Shown here: piece by piece, positions 36,735 through 47,612 of the stretch
Layout of the letters: each line of letters opens with the position of its first letter
Numbering within the stretch: position 1 is the first letter of the stretch
Origin: Phoronis australis
Taxonomy: Eukaryota > Phoronida > Phoronidae
Reading direction: 5' to 3'
NCBI GenBank assembly: GCA_002633005.1
Contig: NMRA01000296.1
Location: 468,632 to 532,631 of the forward strand
DNA length: 64,000 nt
The notes under the pieces: model-generated
The model's input: only the letters and a program-made list of their open reading frames with translations
Told to the model about the DNA's origin: nothing
Database searches by the model: none
Made by a program: the position numbers and the translations under genes

Positions 36735-36781
36735 GCCGCAGAGCAATGAGCTATACCTGGTATAGCTCATTGGTCTGCGGC
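36735..36781. other. 47-nt near-perfect palindrome
   Basis: GCCGCAGA...CTATACC pairs with GGTATAG...TCTGCGGC around a single central T, with one mismatch in 23 pairs. AGCTCATTGG recurs near 36918, so this may be the end of a small element. No terminator or coding role is evident. Confidence 0.6.
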
Positions 36782-36939
36782 GCAGACATATGTGAGCCGC
36801 ACCCAACTGAACCAAGGTGTGACCAATAAAGGTCACACAATAAATCTGGATCACTCGTCCATTATAGAATGAGCACGGTCTGAACACAATACCATCCCAG
36901 CACAGGATGAATAGACCATAGCTCATTGGGCTGCTATAT

Positions 36940-37125
36940 TACGAATGAGACAGAATAGCAGTATTAAGGCAGTAAAATAGCTTGCTCTTCTGTAAAATGA
37001 CAAGAATTGCAGTACTGAGACAGCAGAATAGCACAGTATTTTGCTATTCTAAGAAACGTCAGTACCAAGACAATAGAATGGCGTACTTTTCTGCTATTCC
37101 GTTCTAGTGAAAAGAATAGCTGTCA
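36940..37125. repeat. GAATAGC-rich degenerate repeat
   Basis: AGAATAGCA and its reverse complement TGCTATTCT recur many times over about 185 bp just before the homology with duplication copy A resumes at 37140. Confidence 0.5.
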
Positions 37126-38497
37126 CATTTCAATAAAGAATCTGATCTTGAATTTTGAAATTTTGGACATAGTGAACCACTCTTATGGTTCAACTCTCAT
37201 TCAACACAGTGGTGTAATACTACAATGGCGGGTTAAGGTTCCTCGAGGATAGTTATCAAAAAGTCAGGGTCCTAATCGTTACAATTCCAATCCTCCTTTC
37301 ACCGCAATTTCTGAACTATTCCCTTCTCTCGCCAAAAGTTTCGAGGGCTCTTGTGGCGAAGAGACCGGGCCCAACTTTAAATCCCCTGTGATAGCCCCAA
37401 TTGTCCAGCAGCTCCCCCAGTCGCCACAACTTTCAAGGCGCAACTGACAGCACTCTAATTTCGTGCGAGACCTTAAACTGCAGCCTTTTTAGTTTTATAT
37501 TCAAGGCCGTGTAGTTGAGTCGGAAAATCACGGCCCGTCGTGCAGCCCCGGACATCAACTTCTAAGTGGCTTTCTTAAGGGAAACGTGGTGGGAAAAATG
37601 AAAGTGATGTTAACAAGCCGGAAAAAATGTCTCACGTATGTTTTTCATGCAATTTAGGGCGGTCATTACCGAATTTTATTATATTTGCGATATCTCATGT
37701 TGAAAAAGTAAGTGTTTATACCCAGGTCTTGAGGGTCAGGATTTGTGACTAACTCATTTGCAAATTAATCCCTTGTTTTTTTATCATAGTAAACAAAACG
37801 CTAGCATTCTTTAAATTCGTCTGGGAAGATCACAAAAGTGCATAGAAGACAATAAAAACACTAAAAGCACAAGTTTACATAAGTCCTAGCGAAACTTTCG
37901 TCATATAACTGGTCATTTTCCCTTTCACCCTCTTCACAAACATCGTGAGATCAATGACCGAGTTTGGTAAGATAGCGGAATATAAACACATTGGATCTAA
38001 CAGTCCTTCATCTCTCATCCTCTGAGTTTCTTTGTCATAAGCGTTTGACTGCATGCGCTTGTATGCCAGAAATTCACCATCACGCCTGTTTAAGACTTAC
38101 GACAATACGGTGATTTGTCTCATTTAATGTATGACTTTGGTGCAGTCAAGGATGGGAAGAGTAGGACACAATCAATTTTAGATTTGTGAATGTCAGAGAC
38201 CATCCTTCCTGCCACTGGCACGAACATTTTGGTTGTTGTAGATTTCGGTGGGTTTCCGATTACGGATCAAAGAGAATAAGGGGCAAGACTTAGAATATTA
38301 CAAATATGTTGATAACAGTGAACTGCCTCCTCACCACTGCGGCGAAACATTTTGTCATCTTACTAACAACCGTTTTTGCCTTTTCCCTTCAAATTTCAAT
38401 CTTCCTGCAATTTGGAAAGTGATGTACGGGGTTGCACGGAGACGTACCTTTTCCCGACTGGAGTAATGTACTGAAGTAGGCCTACGTACTTGCTTTT

Positions 38498-38706
38498 ATG
38501 GTATTTTTTCGGCCATTGGATTTTGAGCACTGGCCAACGCGGTTTAGGTCCGGCCAGCCAGTTTTTTTTTTTGCTGCGGCCATCTGGTTTTGTGGTACTT
38601 GACATGGTGTTTTGAAGTCCGACCACCAAGTTAGAGCACCAGCCATATTGCGTTTTGCAGTCCAGCCAGATGGTTTTGAAGTCCGGGCATGTGGGTTTGA
38701 GGTCTC
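38498..38706. repeat. Degenerate 21-22 bp minisatellite upstream of HYKK copy B
   Basis: Counterpart of 22596-22806. Units on the consensus GGTTTTGAGGTCCGGCCA remain alignable one for one with copy A. The long minus-strand ORF 38396-38902 runs through this repeat and antisense to the exon; it is not a gene. Confidence 0.7.
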
Positions 38707-38839
38707 CCCCTTCAACTTTAACGTCGATGTCTTGCCAGGATGACAACAATGATGATTGCTCTAACAATCTAATCAAATGTATACACAGACTGGGTTCAGA
38801 AAAGCACAAATTATTCAGGCGTGTGCTTTCTCGTTTTAG

Positions 38840-41800
38840 GTGCAAAACCATGGAATATACAGGGAGAACATTCAGCGCAGAGCAAAGAGAACGTGTCATC
38901 ACTCAGCCAAAAATTAGTGACGTCGATGTAAAGTCACTCATGGCCCGTGTTTACGGCTTAGATGTTATTGATCTGTACAAACTGGACGGATATGACGATC
39001 TGAACTATCACGTCACTGTCTCAGGGAGTAGGCAGAAGGATGGATATGTCTTGAAAGTGGTGAACTCTTACGATTCTGCAGCAGATCAATTTCAAGGTAT
39101 CCTTTCCTAATAATAAAATTATGAAAAATTCAATTTAAAAATTCGATGGAAATGACTCGACCTAAAATTTCTGAAATTTCAATTGACCCTTTTCACGNGT
39201 GCATCCTCTCATCCTCTCTGTGAATTGCAAATAAAATATTGTTGAAGGAGACAATTTTATGTGCATCCTCTCATCCTCTCTGTGAATTGCAAATAAAATA
39301 TTGAGAAATGGGATGTGTTCCGGATTCAGTTCGAGAACCTATACAAATGTAACAATGCCAGAGGATGTAGAAAATATACTTTGAACGGAGTTCTAACTCT
39401 TCCTTTTACCTTATTACTTGGCATAATCTCCCCTGGACACCCAGGACAGTTCACTATTGTTGACGGAGGTTTAGACCTAATTGCGGGTGGCTAACCGAGC
39501 TGAACAAAGTTTGAATTTATAGGTGTCTCAACGAAGAGCTCCGACTTTATGTCCATTTAGACAACCGTGAAACAGGAGCGTTTTTCTGTATGGTTTTGCC
39601 CTCAGCAATATGAATTGTTTCAGAGATATTTGCGTTAGACAGCCTCATGAGAAAAACGAAATGTTTCTGAAGAAATTTCTGGATCACAACAATGAGTAGA
39701 AAATGTGATGAAATTTAATGTCTTGATCTGTGAGCTCAGGGGTCTATAGCAATGAAATAACAGAAATCGTCTATAATCTCCGTGATTTTTATTTGTTGTT
39801 TTGGATAAAAAATGGGTCCGCACCCCTTCGAACCCATCCACTATGCAGGGATCACAGTTATGCCGTGCTTGTCTCATGCTCGTTTTTCCCGATTATTTGA
39901 TTTCACGAAATTGTGCATGTAAATTGCTTGAGGGCTTACCTCTTACAGATGTATTCAAAGAGACTTTGAATTTTAGATGCCCACGTGAAAATGATCCTCT
40001 ATTTGCAAGAAGTCGGAATTAATTGTCCGAAAATCACCCAGAATCTTCAACAGAGCTGTTATTCTAAAGAAATAATCACAAAGACAATAAATGGAGGTAA
40101 GTTTCAGGCAATAACATGTTCATTTAAGTTACTCAAACTACATCTTCACTACATGTTATTACTGTTATTTGTTTGCATGAGCCAGCTAGCAAACGCAAAG
40201 ACATTTACTTCTATATACGGAGATGTAGAGAGATGGAGGGGGCTAGGGAAGGAGGAAAGAAATGCAGAACCAATGCTGGGCGAGACGGTGGCAGGGAGGA
40301 CGAGGGAAGGACGGAGCGATGGAGGGAAAGAACGAGGGAGGGAGGATATATGAACATGTTGTTCACTTTTTGCCTTCCTGACTGATGTCAGCATATAAAT
40401 GTCACAGCTTTCCGGAAAGGGCTACGCCAATATTCAACTTTGATGGCCATTGGTATTCTCTTCTGTGGCATAACTTTATTATTGCTACATACCCGGTATT
40501 CTAATGAGATCTGAAGTATATATTTGCATCTGGCTCTTTCGATTGTTCTATGAAATAGAGCAGGGAGATCATAGATATTTTGATATCACGTGTCTTTTGA
40601 TTGCAGAGAATGTCTCTCTCGGTCCGTATGGTATTTTGCTGTTTACCTATGAATCGGGGATGACGTTACAGCAATTAAATTTCGGGCAAGAAGCCCTTTT
40701 ATACCAAATGGGTCAGCTGGTGGGCGATATCCATGTACGACTCAAAGTAAGAGTTTTGTTTTCGCTTTGTTCTGAGTTGAACAAAATGAATAATTCTAAT
40801 GATATTAGCACGTTTAGAAACATTCTAATATACAGTGGCCATTGTTGGAAAGTATGGAGAGGTGACATCTTTGAGAAGCTATTGTGACTGCTACTGTGAC
40901 CAGAAACGACGCCTGATCATGAAAAATAGCGTGTCTCTGCGCATGCGTACATGTACACTGCACGACGAGTCGTATACAACAATCAGGTCAGCTAAAAGCT
41001 TTGCACTATAGTGATGTGTTTTACATGTCAAGTTCGCTTCAATCTTTCCCTACGAAAACACATTCAGCTCTGTATCACTGAACTGCGTGGATGATCTGAG
41101 AAGGAATGAACTCAGCATAAAATGAGAATTGTTTTAAGGAATCCTTTTGAAAGACCAATGATAAAGGATGTTTACTAACCTTAAAACACACTTGCTGCTG
41201 ATAAATAAAAATGGCTTAAGCATTTTCGGATGAACCATTTTCAGAATTTTCGACACGATGGCTTGATGGAACACCGCGTGCCAATGTTATGGCAATTGGA
41301 ACACTTCTTGGAGTTAGTTAACATACTACATTGCATAGAAGACTCTAAAAAACGAGCGCTTGTCATGGACGTTGTAGCTGCATTTATGAAGCAGAAAGAA
41401 GCCATCAATCAATTACCGAAAGGTAAAGGTGATAACAAACATAAACTAATGTCATGACTTGTTCAAGTAAGTGCATTGTTCTTCATTTTTGGCTAAATTA
41501 GGCCTCCTACTCTCACAAATCGATCACGAAGCCAGGGCTAGTGCGACCTCGAGGCGTGTTCGGAAATTGGGCATGTCTAGCACAAAAACAATACACAACA
41601 TTAGTGTTATTTGTCAAAAACAACGCAATGTTGACAGTCACAGTGAGTTCAAAATAGCTGACTACAGAACGAGCATGTACGCTTCTATTTTAGTTTTTAT
41701 TCTCGTAAAATGTCTTAGATTTCATCATTTTTTATGTGTGTTCTCAGTAATTTATATTCGTGAACCGTACAATGAGACAAAAACGACATTTCTCTCAACC

Positions 41801-43724
41801 TTGTCAGGGGCTAATTCGGAATTTTAGTGATGACACGTTAAGTTCATAGTAGAATACACAATTCTCCATAGGGAATTTTCAACTGTTATTTTTAGTGGTT
41901 CAAAACTACAGTGATATTATTGTTTCCAATTTATCGTGGTAAAAGTGAAATTGTTAAAGATATCAATATATTGTCCACAGTTCACGAGAGCACACCGCGC
42001 GCGCGCACACACACACACACACGCACACGCACACACACACAGACACAGACACAGACACACACACACACAGACACACACACACACACACACACGCATGCAT
42101 GCGCCATGCGCACGTGCAAACACGCTAGTTCGGATTCTCCGTACAGCTGAAAATGCCAATCATTACATGTCGTTGAACGAATGCAGAATAAAACAGCGAG
42201 TGAAAGAACGGATATTTTTGGACTGGAGTTACAACTAGGGTTCGGTCAGACTTATCGTTTCTTAAGCCATTGATGGTTTCGATGTTGGTAACGTAAATAG
42301 AATCTAATTATGATAAGAAACATTATGATACCATGATACCGATTTTACGGGTAACCGTTCTTTTAGGCACACTCCTTTTCTCATGAACACATATATTTCT
42401 TACCGACTATAGTTTCGTTTTCATTATTTCTGTCAAACATATTTCTTTTCGCATGAGCCACATATTCTTTTCACTGTCTGTTTGAAGTCACAAGTAAGCC
42501 CGTGTCTATTTTCTAGGGCTCTGTATTAGATGTGGACTATACTATAACTGATTAAGATCATTTGTTCGTGCAAAATAACATGGTTTCCATTTAGGTCCAC
42601 TGCACGCTGACGTGAACCAAACGAACGTTTTGTTCAAGTATGACAGTAATGAATGCTTAAAGATCAGCTGTCTCCTAGACTTTGGCGACTCACACTGCGG
42701 CGTCTTGGTGTACGATGTCGGTGCGTATTAATGTTAATATTCTAAGTTTCGCAAATTTTCCTCATACTTCTTCTTCGTTCATACAAACCCCATGACGTAG
42801 GGAGGATTTTTGGCGAACGGGTGCAACAATACCAAAACCCAGATATAATGATTTCTAGTGCCTTACATTTATGAACTTTGTCGTAATAAACGGTAAAATA
42901 AAATCAAATACCAAAAGCGCCTGTTCTAACCCATTGCGTCCATTTCGACTCATTTTACCAATTCTGACCGATATGTCACTTTTGACCCATTGTGTCTGTT
43001 TTGACTCGTCGTGTCCATTCTGAGCTATTATCACGTCCATTTTGACTCATTACATGTATGTCCATTTTAACTATTTAAGTCCATTTTAATCCAATGGTCT
43101 GGATTTAACGACAATTTGCGTCTCACAAACGTGATTTAATACTGGTAGAGATCAGTAACGCTAGATCCTCGCTAAGACCTCGCTAAAAAGCGAGATATTG
43201 CGAGATTACACGAGATATTGCCGTGTATTTGAAATAACAGCTCGTGATTTTGCCTTGACTGTTCAGCTTTTGAAATCTAACCTGTTATTCAGATCTTATA
43301 AGAGATTAAAATCTCTTAGCAGGTTTTCGTGTCACCAGAAAGACAAAACTATTTGATCAAAAGTGACTTTATATATACACACACGTACACGCACACACAC
43401 AACGTTCGCACACACACACACACACTGCACACACACACACACNGCCAGTCAATGGATTCTCTTGACGTCGGGGTTCACCTGATTGCTGGGTACTTGTCCA
43501 TGAGGGAGCTAAGCACAACAGAATTTAGCAGTATCAGAACACTCGTCGGTGTTCGATTCGCGATGACCCTGGTTATTGGAGCATACAGAGCGCAACGAGA
43601 AGTAGACAATAAAAACTATCTTCTTGCAACCACTGCGAAGCGTGGTTGGGAAGTTTTCGAAAACTTTTGGAAAACGTCCGAGAATTCAGTTCAGACAATC
43701 TGGAAAAAAGCATCGTGCCTATAA
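38840..43724 (+). CDS. HYKK: Hydroxylysine kinase, copy B (six coding exons, last one cut by a gap)
   Basis: Tandem paralogue of the gene at 22965-28470 with the same predicted role. Exons are 38850-39096, 39977-40096, 40607-40746, 41245-41422, 42595-42720 and 43444-43724 (partial). Lengths and phases of exons 1-5 equal those of copy A, and all frames are open. The last exon lacks its acceptor and about its first 30 bases because the N at 43443 replaces the end of a CA microsatellite. The catalytic loop is HADVNQTN and the metal motif LLDFGD, as in the wider family; a Cys replaces Tyr four residues after that glycine. Amino-acid changes concentrate in exons 1, 3 and 6. Apart from the gap nothing suggests a pseudogene. 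Confidence 0.87.
38850..39096 (+). CDS. HYKK: HYKK copy B, coding exon 1
   Basis: 247 nt like copy A. It starts with ATG in AACCATGG, a good Kozak context, ten bases after the acceptor CGTTTTAG, and ends at G|GTATCC. Ten of 82 residues differ from copy A, five of them within the first 30. Confidence 0.87.
39197..39197. other. Assembly gap (single N) in HYKK-B intron 1
   Basis: Alignment with copy A shows that about 350 bp (equivalent to 23311-23668) is missing here. Right after it, GTGCATCCTCTCATCCTCTC and following bases occur twice (39198 and 39261), an apparent assembly or gap-filling artefact. Confidence 0.85.
39977..40096 (+). CDS. HYKK: HYKK copy B, coding exon 2
   Basis: 120 nt, phase 1 to phase 1, acceptor GAATTTTAG and donor G|GTAAGT. 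Reads DAHVKMILYLQEVGINCPKI and onwards. Confidence 0.85.
40607..40746 (+). CDS. HYKK: HYKK copy B, coding exon 3
   Basis: 140 nt from TTGATTGCAG to AAA|GTAAGA. Residues include LLYQMGQLVGDIHVRLK. Eight of 47 residues differ from copy A, mostly conservative. Confidence 0.87.
41245..41422 (+). CDS. HYKK: HYKK copy B, coding exon 4
   Basis: 178 nt, phase 0 to 1, identical to copy A in protein except one Leu to Met. Several silent changes separate the copies, a sign of purifying selection. Confidence 0.87.
41994..42110. repeat. (CA)n microsatellite in HYKK-B intron 4
   Basis: Long CA/CG/CAGA dinucleotide tract. Copy A has only a short version at 26580-26620. ORFs rich in His-Thr on one strand and Cys-Val on the other are artefacts. 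Confidence 0.95.
42595..42720 (+). CDS. HYKK: HYKK copy B, coding exon 5 (catalytic loop)
   Basis: 126 nt after TTCCATTTAG, ending at G|GTGCGT. Carries HADVNQTN and LLDFGD. Four of 42 residues differ from copy A (Glu/Gln, Cys/Tyr, Ser/Gly, Tyr/Cys). Confidence 0.88.
43376..43442. repeat. (CA)n microsatellite running into a gap
   Basis: CA tract directly before the N at 43443; probably the reason the assembly broke. The last-exon acceptor of HYKK copy B is lost here. Confidence 0.95.
43443..43443. other. Assembly gap (single N) cutting HYKK-B exon 6
   Basis: Compared with copy A the splice acceptor and about 30 coding bases are absent between the CA tract and GCCAGTCAATGG. Confidence 0.9.
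43444..43724 (+). CDS. HYKK: HYKK copy B, coding exon 6 (5' end missing)
   Basis: Resumes in the codon before Gln282 (copy A numbering) and runs open to TAA. Nine of 92 residues differ from copy A; the TLVIGAYRAQ and GWEVFENFW segments are kept. Confidence 0.86.
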
Positions 43725-43838
43725 ACTAAGCACTGTAGTTGGTTTTAACGAATGACATAACTCACAAAAACACTTTTCAGTGAATGTATGCTTTTGTCTT
43801 GTCTGTTTTTATCGTACCTCATGAAAATCGGCGTGACA

Positions 43839-44743
43839 CAGTGGCGGATCTAGGATATCACAAGGGGGGCAACATTTTGTCTGTAAACATTTGCGCAACG
43901 CACGATTGTAGATGTGCATAGCACCGAATGGGGGATGTCGGGAGGGGGGTTTGCCCAGGAGAATTTTTCTGTTTTTTCCTCTAAAAATCGAGCATTTCCT
44001 TGATTCCTGAAGTATTATCCAAGAAAAAAAGGAGAACGTGTCAAACTTGAAAAACTGCAATTTCCACAGACTCAATACCTGGCGGATAGAACGCTCGTTA
44101 TTTACCACTGCACCACCACGGTTTCTCTCGTAATTTGATACTAAGAGACCTACTTGTTTATGGTCCACAACGTTTGCGCACGAAACCTACTTTTTGTAAT
44201 GCTTATTAAACTTTTTATATATTGTACAATCAGTTCGTAACAAATTTGTTGTATTTAAAATAGTCTTCAATTGCCCAAAAGACCAAATCCGTTTTTTGTG
44301 TTGGCATTAATGACGCGATTGCTTTGGAAATCGTCTAAAGTTAAGGTTTGACAAAGAGAGATTTTGAGTGATTCACTAAGGCTTCGATTAAAATTCACAT
44401 CTTACCAGCAACTTCTGTTTTTTCATCGTCACTCAGATTCCATTTTCTTTAAAAAATAAAGTATTTTTCTTCATTGCACAGTACAGCAAACGACGGAAAC
44501 GGAGTCGTAGTGCGCAGCGCTACTGCCGGTCGCCTGGGATATCGCGGGAAGGCCTATACTTAGCCATAGTTCCCCCCCAAAAAACACTAAAACTGCACAC
44601 ATTTAAATCTTGTTTCAGCCGTATAATGTTAATTACCGGGGTTAATTAATAAACTCAAGATTTCCCTACGCTCTTGCTCATATTGTTTTATTTTTTTGCG
44701 GCAGCCAAGGGGGACCGGGCCCCCTGCCCCCCTAAATCCGCCT
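43839..44743. mobile_element. Non-autonomous DNA transposon, hAT-like
   Basis: Starts CAGTGGCGGATCTAGG and ends with the near-inverse CCTAAATCCGCC, with GGGGGGC/GCCCCCC blocks just inside. It is flanked by GCGTGACA and ACGTGACA, consistent with an 8-bp target duplication with one change. The sister copy at 28588 has one uninterrupted GCGTGACAGTG, an empty site, so the insertion followed the duplication. No transposase is encoded; the interior carries a tRNA-like segment. The hAT call rests on the ends and the 8-bp duplication. Confidence 0.75.
44062..44130 (-). tRNA. tRNA-like segment inside the hAT-like element
   Basis: On the minus strand TGGTGCAGTGGTAAATAACG resembles a Pol III A box. GGTATTGAGTCTG about 30 bases later resembles a B box. 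It may be a captured tRNA-derived SINE fragment or the tRNA-derived part of the element; it is not a functional tRNA. Confidence 0.35.
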
Positions 44744-45080
44744 ACGTGACAGTGTACTGGATGCAAGCAGGTAAGTGACTCGACTGCAGCTAGTGTGACC
44801 ACATGCTGCGCTTGTAAAGCTTGGTGATATCTCCGTTACAGGCTACTAGATCAGGAAATAACCGACAATAAAATGCAAACACTAAACATCCACACATCGC
44901 TTACTGGGGGTTGTGAAGTGCACTAAGTTTTTGAAATACATAATTCAAAGTATGAAAGTTTTAGGAAATTGCCAAAAGAATGCGTGCAGACAGTTGCCTG
45001 GCAACTGGGGGAGCATGGGTGACGGGGCATCCCAGAGGGGTTTGGGGTCCTCTTGCAAGAAATTCCAAAACTTATTTATA

Positions 45081-46259
45081 TCCGCTAACTGCGAAGCGAT
45101 ACCGAAACTAGTTTACAGTGAAACAACACGTGTAGGTGAGATAAAGGGTGACAAACTAAACTACTACAGATATCGATAAATGCGACGAAAGTTATATAAT
45201 ATGTTGAGCTGTAAAAGTGGGTGACAATCTGCCAAATTTAAATAGAAATTGACTGAAAACTCGAAACTTGAGGAGAATTATGGACGATGGCCCAGTGTTG
45301 CGACGAGACAGAGATCACGTGGTACAATTAAACCAATAATCATAGAATAAAGAGGGTCACTGACCCGAGAATCCAAACAATATTATAACGAGGAGGAAGC
45401 AATCTAGCTTACATAAAATAATTTAATACTTAGATAATCGTTATTGTCATTTTCGTCTAACCATCCCCAGATTTGCACCGCTGAACTCCACACACGCACC
45501 GATAAGGCTCCATACATAATTCACCTAAGTCCATTCGCAAAAGCCACTAGATTCCATGGCCGTACCCCTAATTTGCACCCAGAATATAAAGCCATGACTT
45601 TAAAATCTGGTCCCCGGAACTTGTATGGAGCATTTACGGTGCCTGTGCCGCGTTTATGGATGCGAATCTGGAGATTTGGTGGCTGCTGGTCCGGGACTGG
45701 TGTTCAGAGCACTTACACAGACAGTGTTTCTATCCCTTGATAACTCGATACTAAGTAAGTAGCTGGATACTTTACCTTGTGTGAAAACTAAAATGAATTG
45801 CAAGACTCGTCGATAACTTGCAATTAATTGCAATTGTCTGATTCACGTGCGTAATCTGTATCTGCATTAACTGTACTTGTTAGATATTCGCATAAAATAT
45901 AAATTATGCAAATTCATGCTGTAATGAGCTGCAAACCGATTTTATTTAAATTTATCGGCCACGAAAATATGGTTTCAAATATCAAGATGATCTGTATGAA
46001 GTGACTCGTAAGGCATTTACGAATAGAAACCAAATTTTAGATAATGGTGGCCATTATTTGCAAAAATTATGGGAATTTATCATGCAACAGCGTGATTTCA
46101 GTAATTCAACCGGCCATGGGAGAAAATATCAATATACTTTGACTTGTGGTGGTTTTATCCTGGCTACAAGCACAAGTAGATCTTTAAAAATAGAAGACTT
46201 AATTTCTATAAGATATGCAATTTTAATTCACCTGTGAACTAGCTCCATTGAATTCACTG
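45081..46259. other. No supported gene
   Basis: An open frame of about 98 codons ends at 46237 (plus strand; contains GGHYLQKLWEFIMQQ). It looks protein-like but I recognise no domain. It directly precedes the LINE reverse transcriptase relic and could be part of it. Confidence 0.35.
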
Positions 46260-47610
46260 TGCTTGAAAACATAGGTAAAAGTCAAAATAATCTGCCTATG
46301 TTGCTTGGTACGGAAAAGATTGCTGTATTATATGCATGTATGTGCAAGTACTTGCCTTGTTCTCGTAGGCTTTACTGTATGCTCGTAGATTTTAAAAAGG
46401 CATTTGATTAATAAAGTATTGTATTAAGGCTAAAATGCTTGGAGTCCTTCAGAATATGTGCGAAAGTGTGAAATCATGTGTACAAGTAGATTATGAGGGT
46501 TGTGTAACAGAATTTTTTAATGTACATTAGGTGTGAGGCAGAGTTTCCAACTATTGCCATTTATTTTCAATTTACCTGACTGATCTGGAACAAGGATTGT
46601 AAATGTTGGTCTATCAAATGTATATATGTTTTTGTTTGCTGACAATCTAGTCATGTTTGCTAACCGTGCAATATCGCTGCATGGAAATTGACACTACGCA
46701 TGAATAAAACGAAAATAATAGTATTTAGAAATTGTGGTTATCTGCGACGATACGAAAACTGTTTTTAAATGGTAACAAAATAGAGGTAACACCAAATTAC
46801 AGTTACTTTGGCGTCGACTTCACAGTCAAAGGTATCTGGACATCGGCTCTAGAGAACCTGGCAGAAAAAGTTTGCAACGCATTTATTTATGCTTAATAAA
46901 CATACGAGAACCCTTTCTTCTATGCCACCTACATTTTAGTTGAAACTGTTTGAATCTAAACTATTACCAATTCTCATGTACTCTTGTAAGATCTGGGTAG
47001 GGTTCAATAAAGTCAGGACCTCGTTAAAAAGGAAGACTTCTCGAGATTACGCGAGACCGCCGTGTATTTTCAATGAGAGCACGTAATTTTGACTAGATTT
47101 TCTCGCCGCGAGACAGCAGTTGAACTTTGCCGTGGGGTTTTCATGCAGGCAACGACATGGAAATTGTTCACAAAAAATTCTGTGAATTTCGCTACGTTTA
47201 CCTGCACAAATATCTAACGTAGGCACGCCTGGAGAAGAAGGTAGATTGTCACTGAGGATTAATTCGAATAATTATACATTGGTTAAGAATTAATTAGTTT
47301 CCACGAAATAGATACGCCAAAGCATGTTACGCTATGCAATATGAATTAGCTGAGAATGGTAGGGGAAGCTGGGGTTTAAAGATAAAACACTTGTTGTGCA
47401 CAACTGGCTTTGGGATTGTTTGGATTAATCAAGGAGTAGCTGACGAGATGTTTGGAAACGAATTCCGAAATAAAAGAATTAACTCATTTCATATAGAAAG
47501 CTTTGTTCAGTTATCGAGCTTGGCCAGATTCAGATGCGCTCAATCCAGTTTAACGTCAATAGCGGGTAAAAGAACGGGTACTGTACGTTCACAAAAGGTG
47601 TGCAAACTGT
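46260..47610 (+). pseudogene. Dead LINE: reverse transcriptase and C-terminal region
   Basis: Read through several frames with many stops, the sequence shows ordered RT landmarks: LVDFKKAFD (46380-46410), GVRQSFQLLPFIFNL (near 46530-46575), FADNLVMFA (46634-46662, the F/YADD box with the second Asp changed to Asn), then LNGNKIEV...YSYFGV and GIWTSALENLAEKV (46765-46880). After an unrelated inserted repeat (46998-47130) the C-terminal segment WGLKIKHLLCTTGFGIVW and the following RNKRIN...SLARFRCAQS appear in an open frame (47334-47612). Spacing and order fit a non-LTR retrotransposon. The clade is not assigned. Confidence 0.8.
46998..47130. repeat. Interspersed repeat interrupting the LINE
   Basis: Third copy of the segment seen at 27880-28010 and 43150-43270 (CCGTGTATTT, TCTCGCCGCGAGACAGC). 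It sits between RT and C-terminal parts of the LINE, so it inserted later or is part of a recombined LINE. Confidence 0.6.
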
Positions 47611-47612
47611 GA

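Larger units (their letters stand above)
30565..45080 (+). repeat. Segmental duplication, copy B
   Basis: Sister of 18030-28985. It contains the second hydroxylysine kinase gene. It also carries sequence not in A: a THAP-like fragment, the 1.75-kb direct repeat at a gap, and a 0.9-kb transposon insertion at 43839-44743. Three single N bases (34564, 39197, 43443) mark contig joins. HYKK proteins of the two copies differ at about 35 of roughly 362 comparable positions, too many for ordinary alleles. Confidence 0.85.

Noticed and set aside
38396-38902. 168-codon minus-strand ORF
   Set aside because: Runs through the 21-22 bp minisatellite and antisense to HYKK-B exon 1; no domain.
41994-42110. 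CRISPR-like or tandem coding repeat from regular CA tract ORFs
   Set aside because: Simple dinucleotide microsatellite; no spacer structure.
43809-44168. 119-codon minus-strand ORF
   Set aside because: Lies across the left end of the hAT-like insertion; no transposase motif.
18030-45080. Treating the whole HYKK duplication as two haplotypes
   Set aside because: About 10% amino-acid difference and large structural differences are too much for alleles, unlike the 1.75-kb block at 34564, which is nearly identical.
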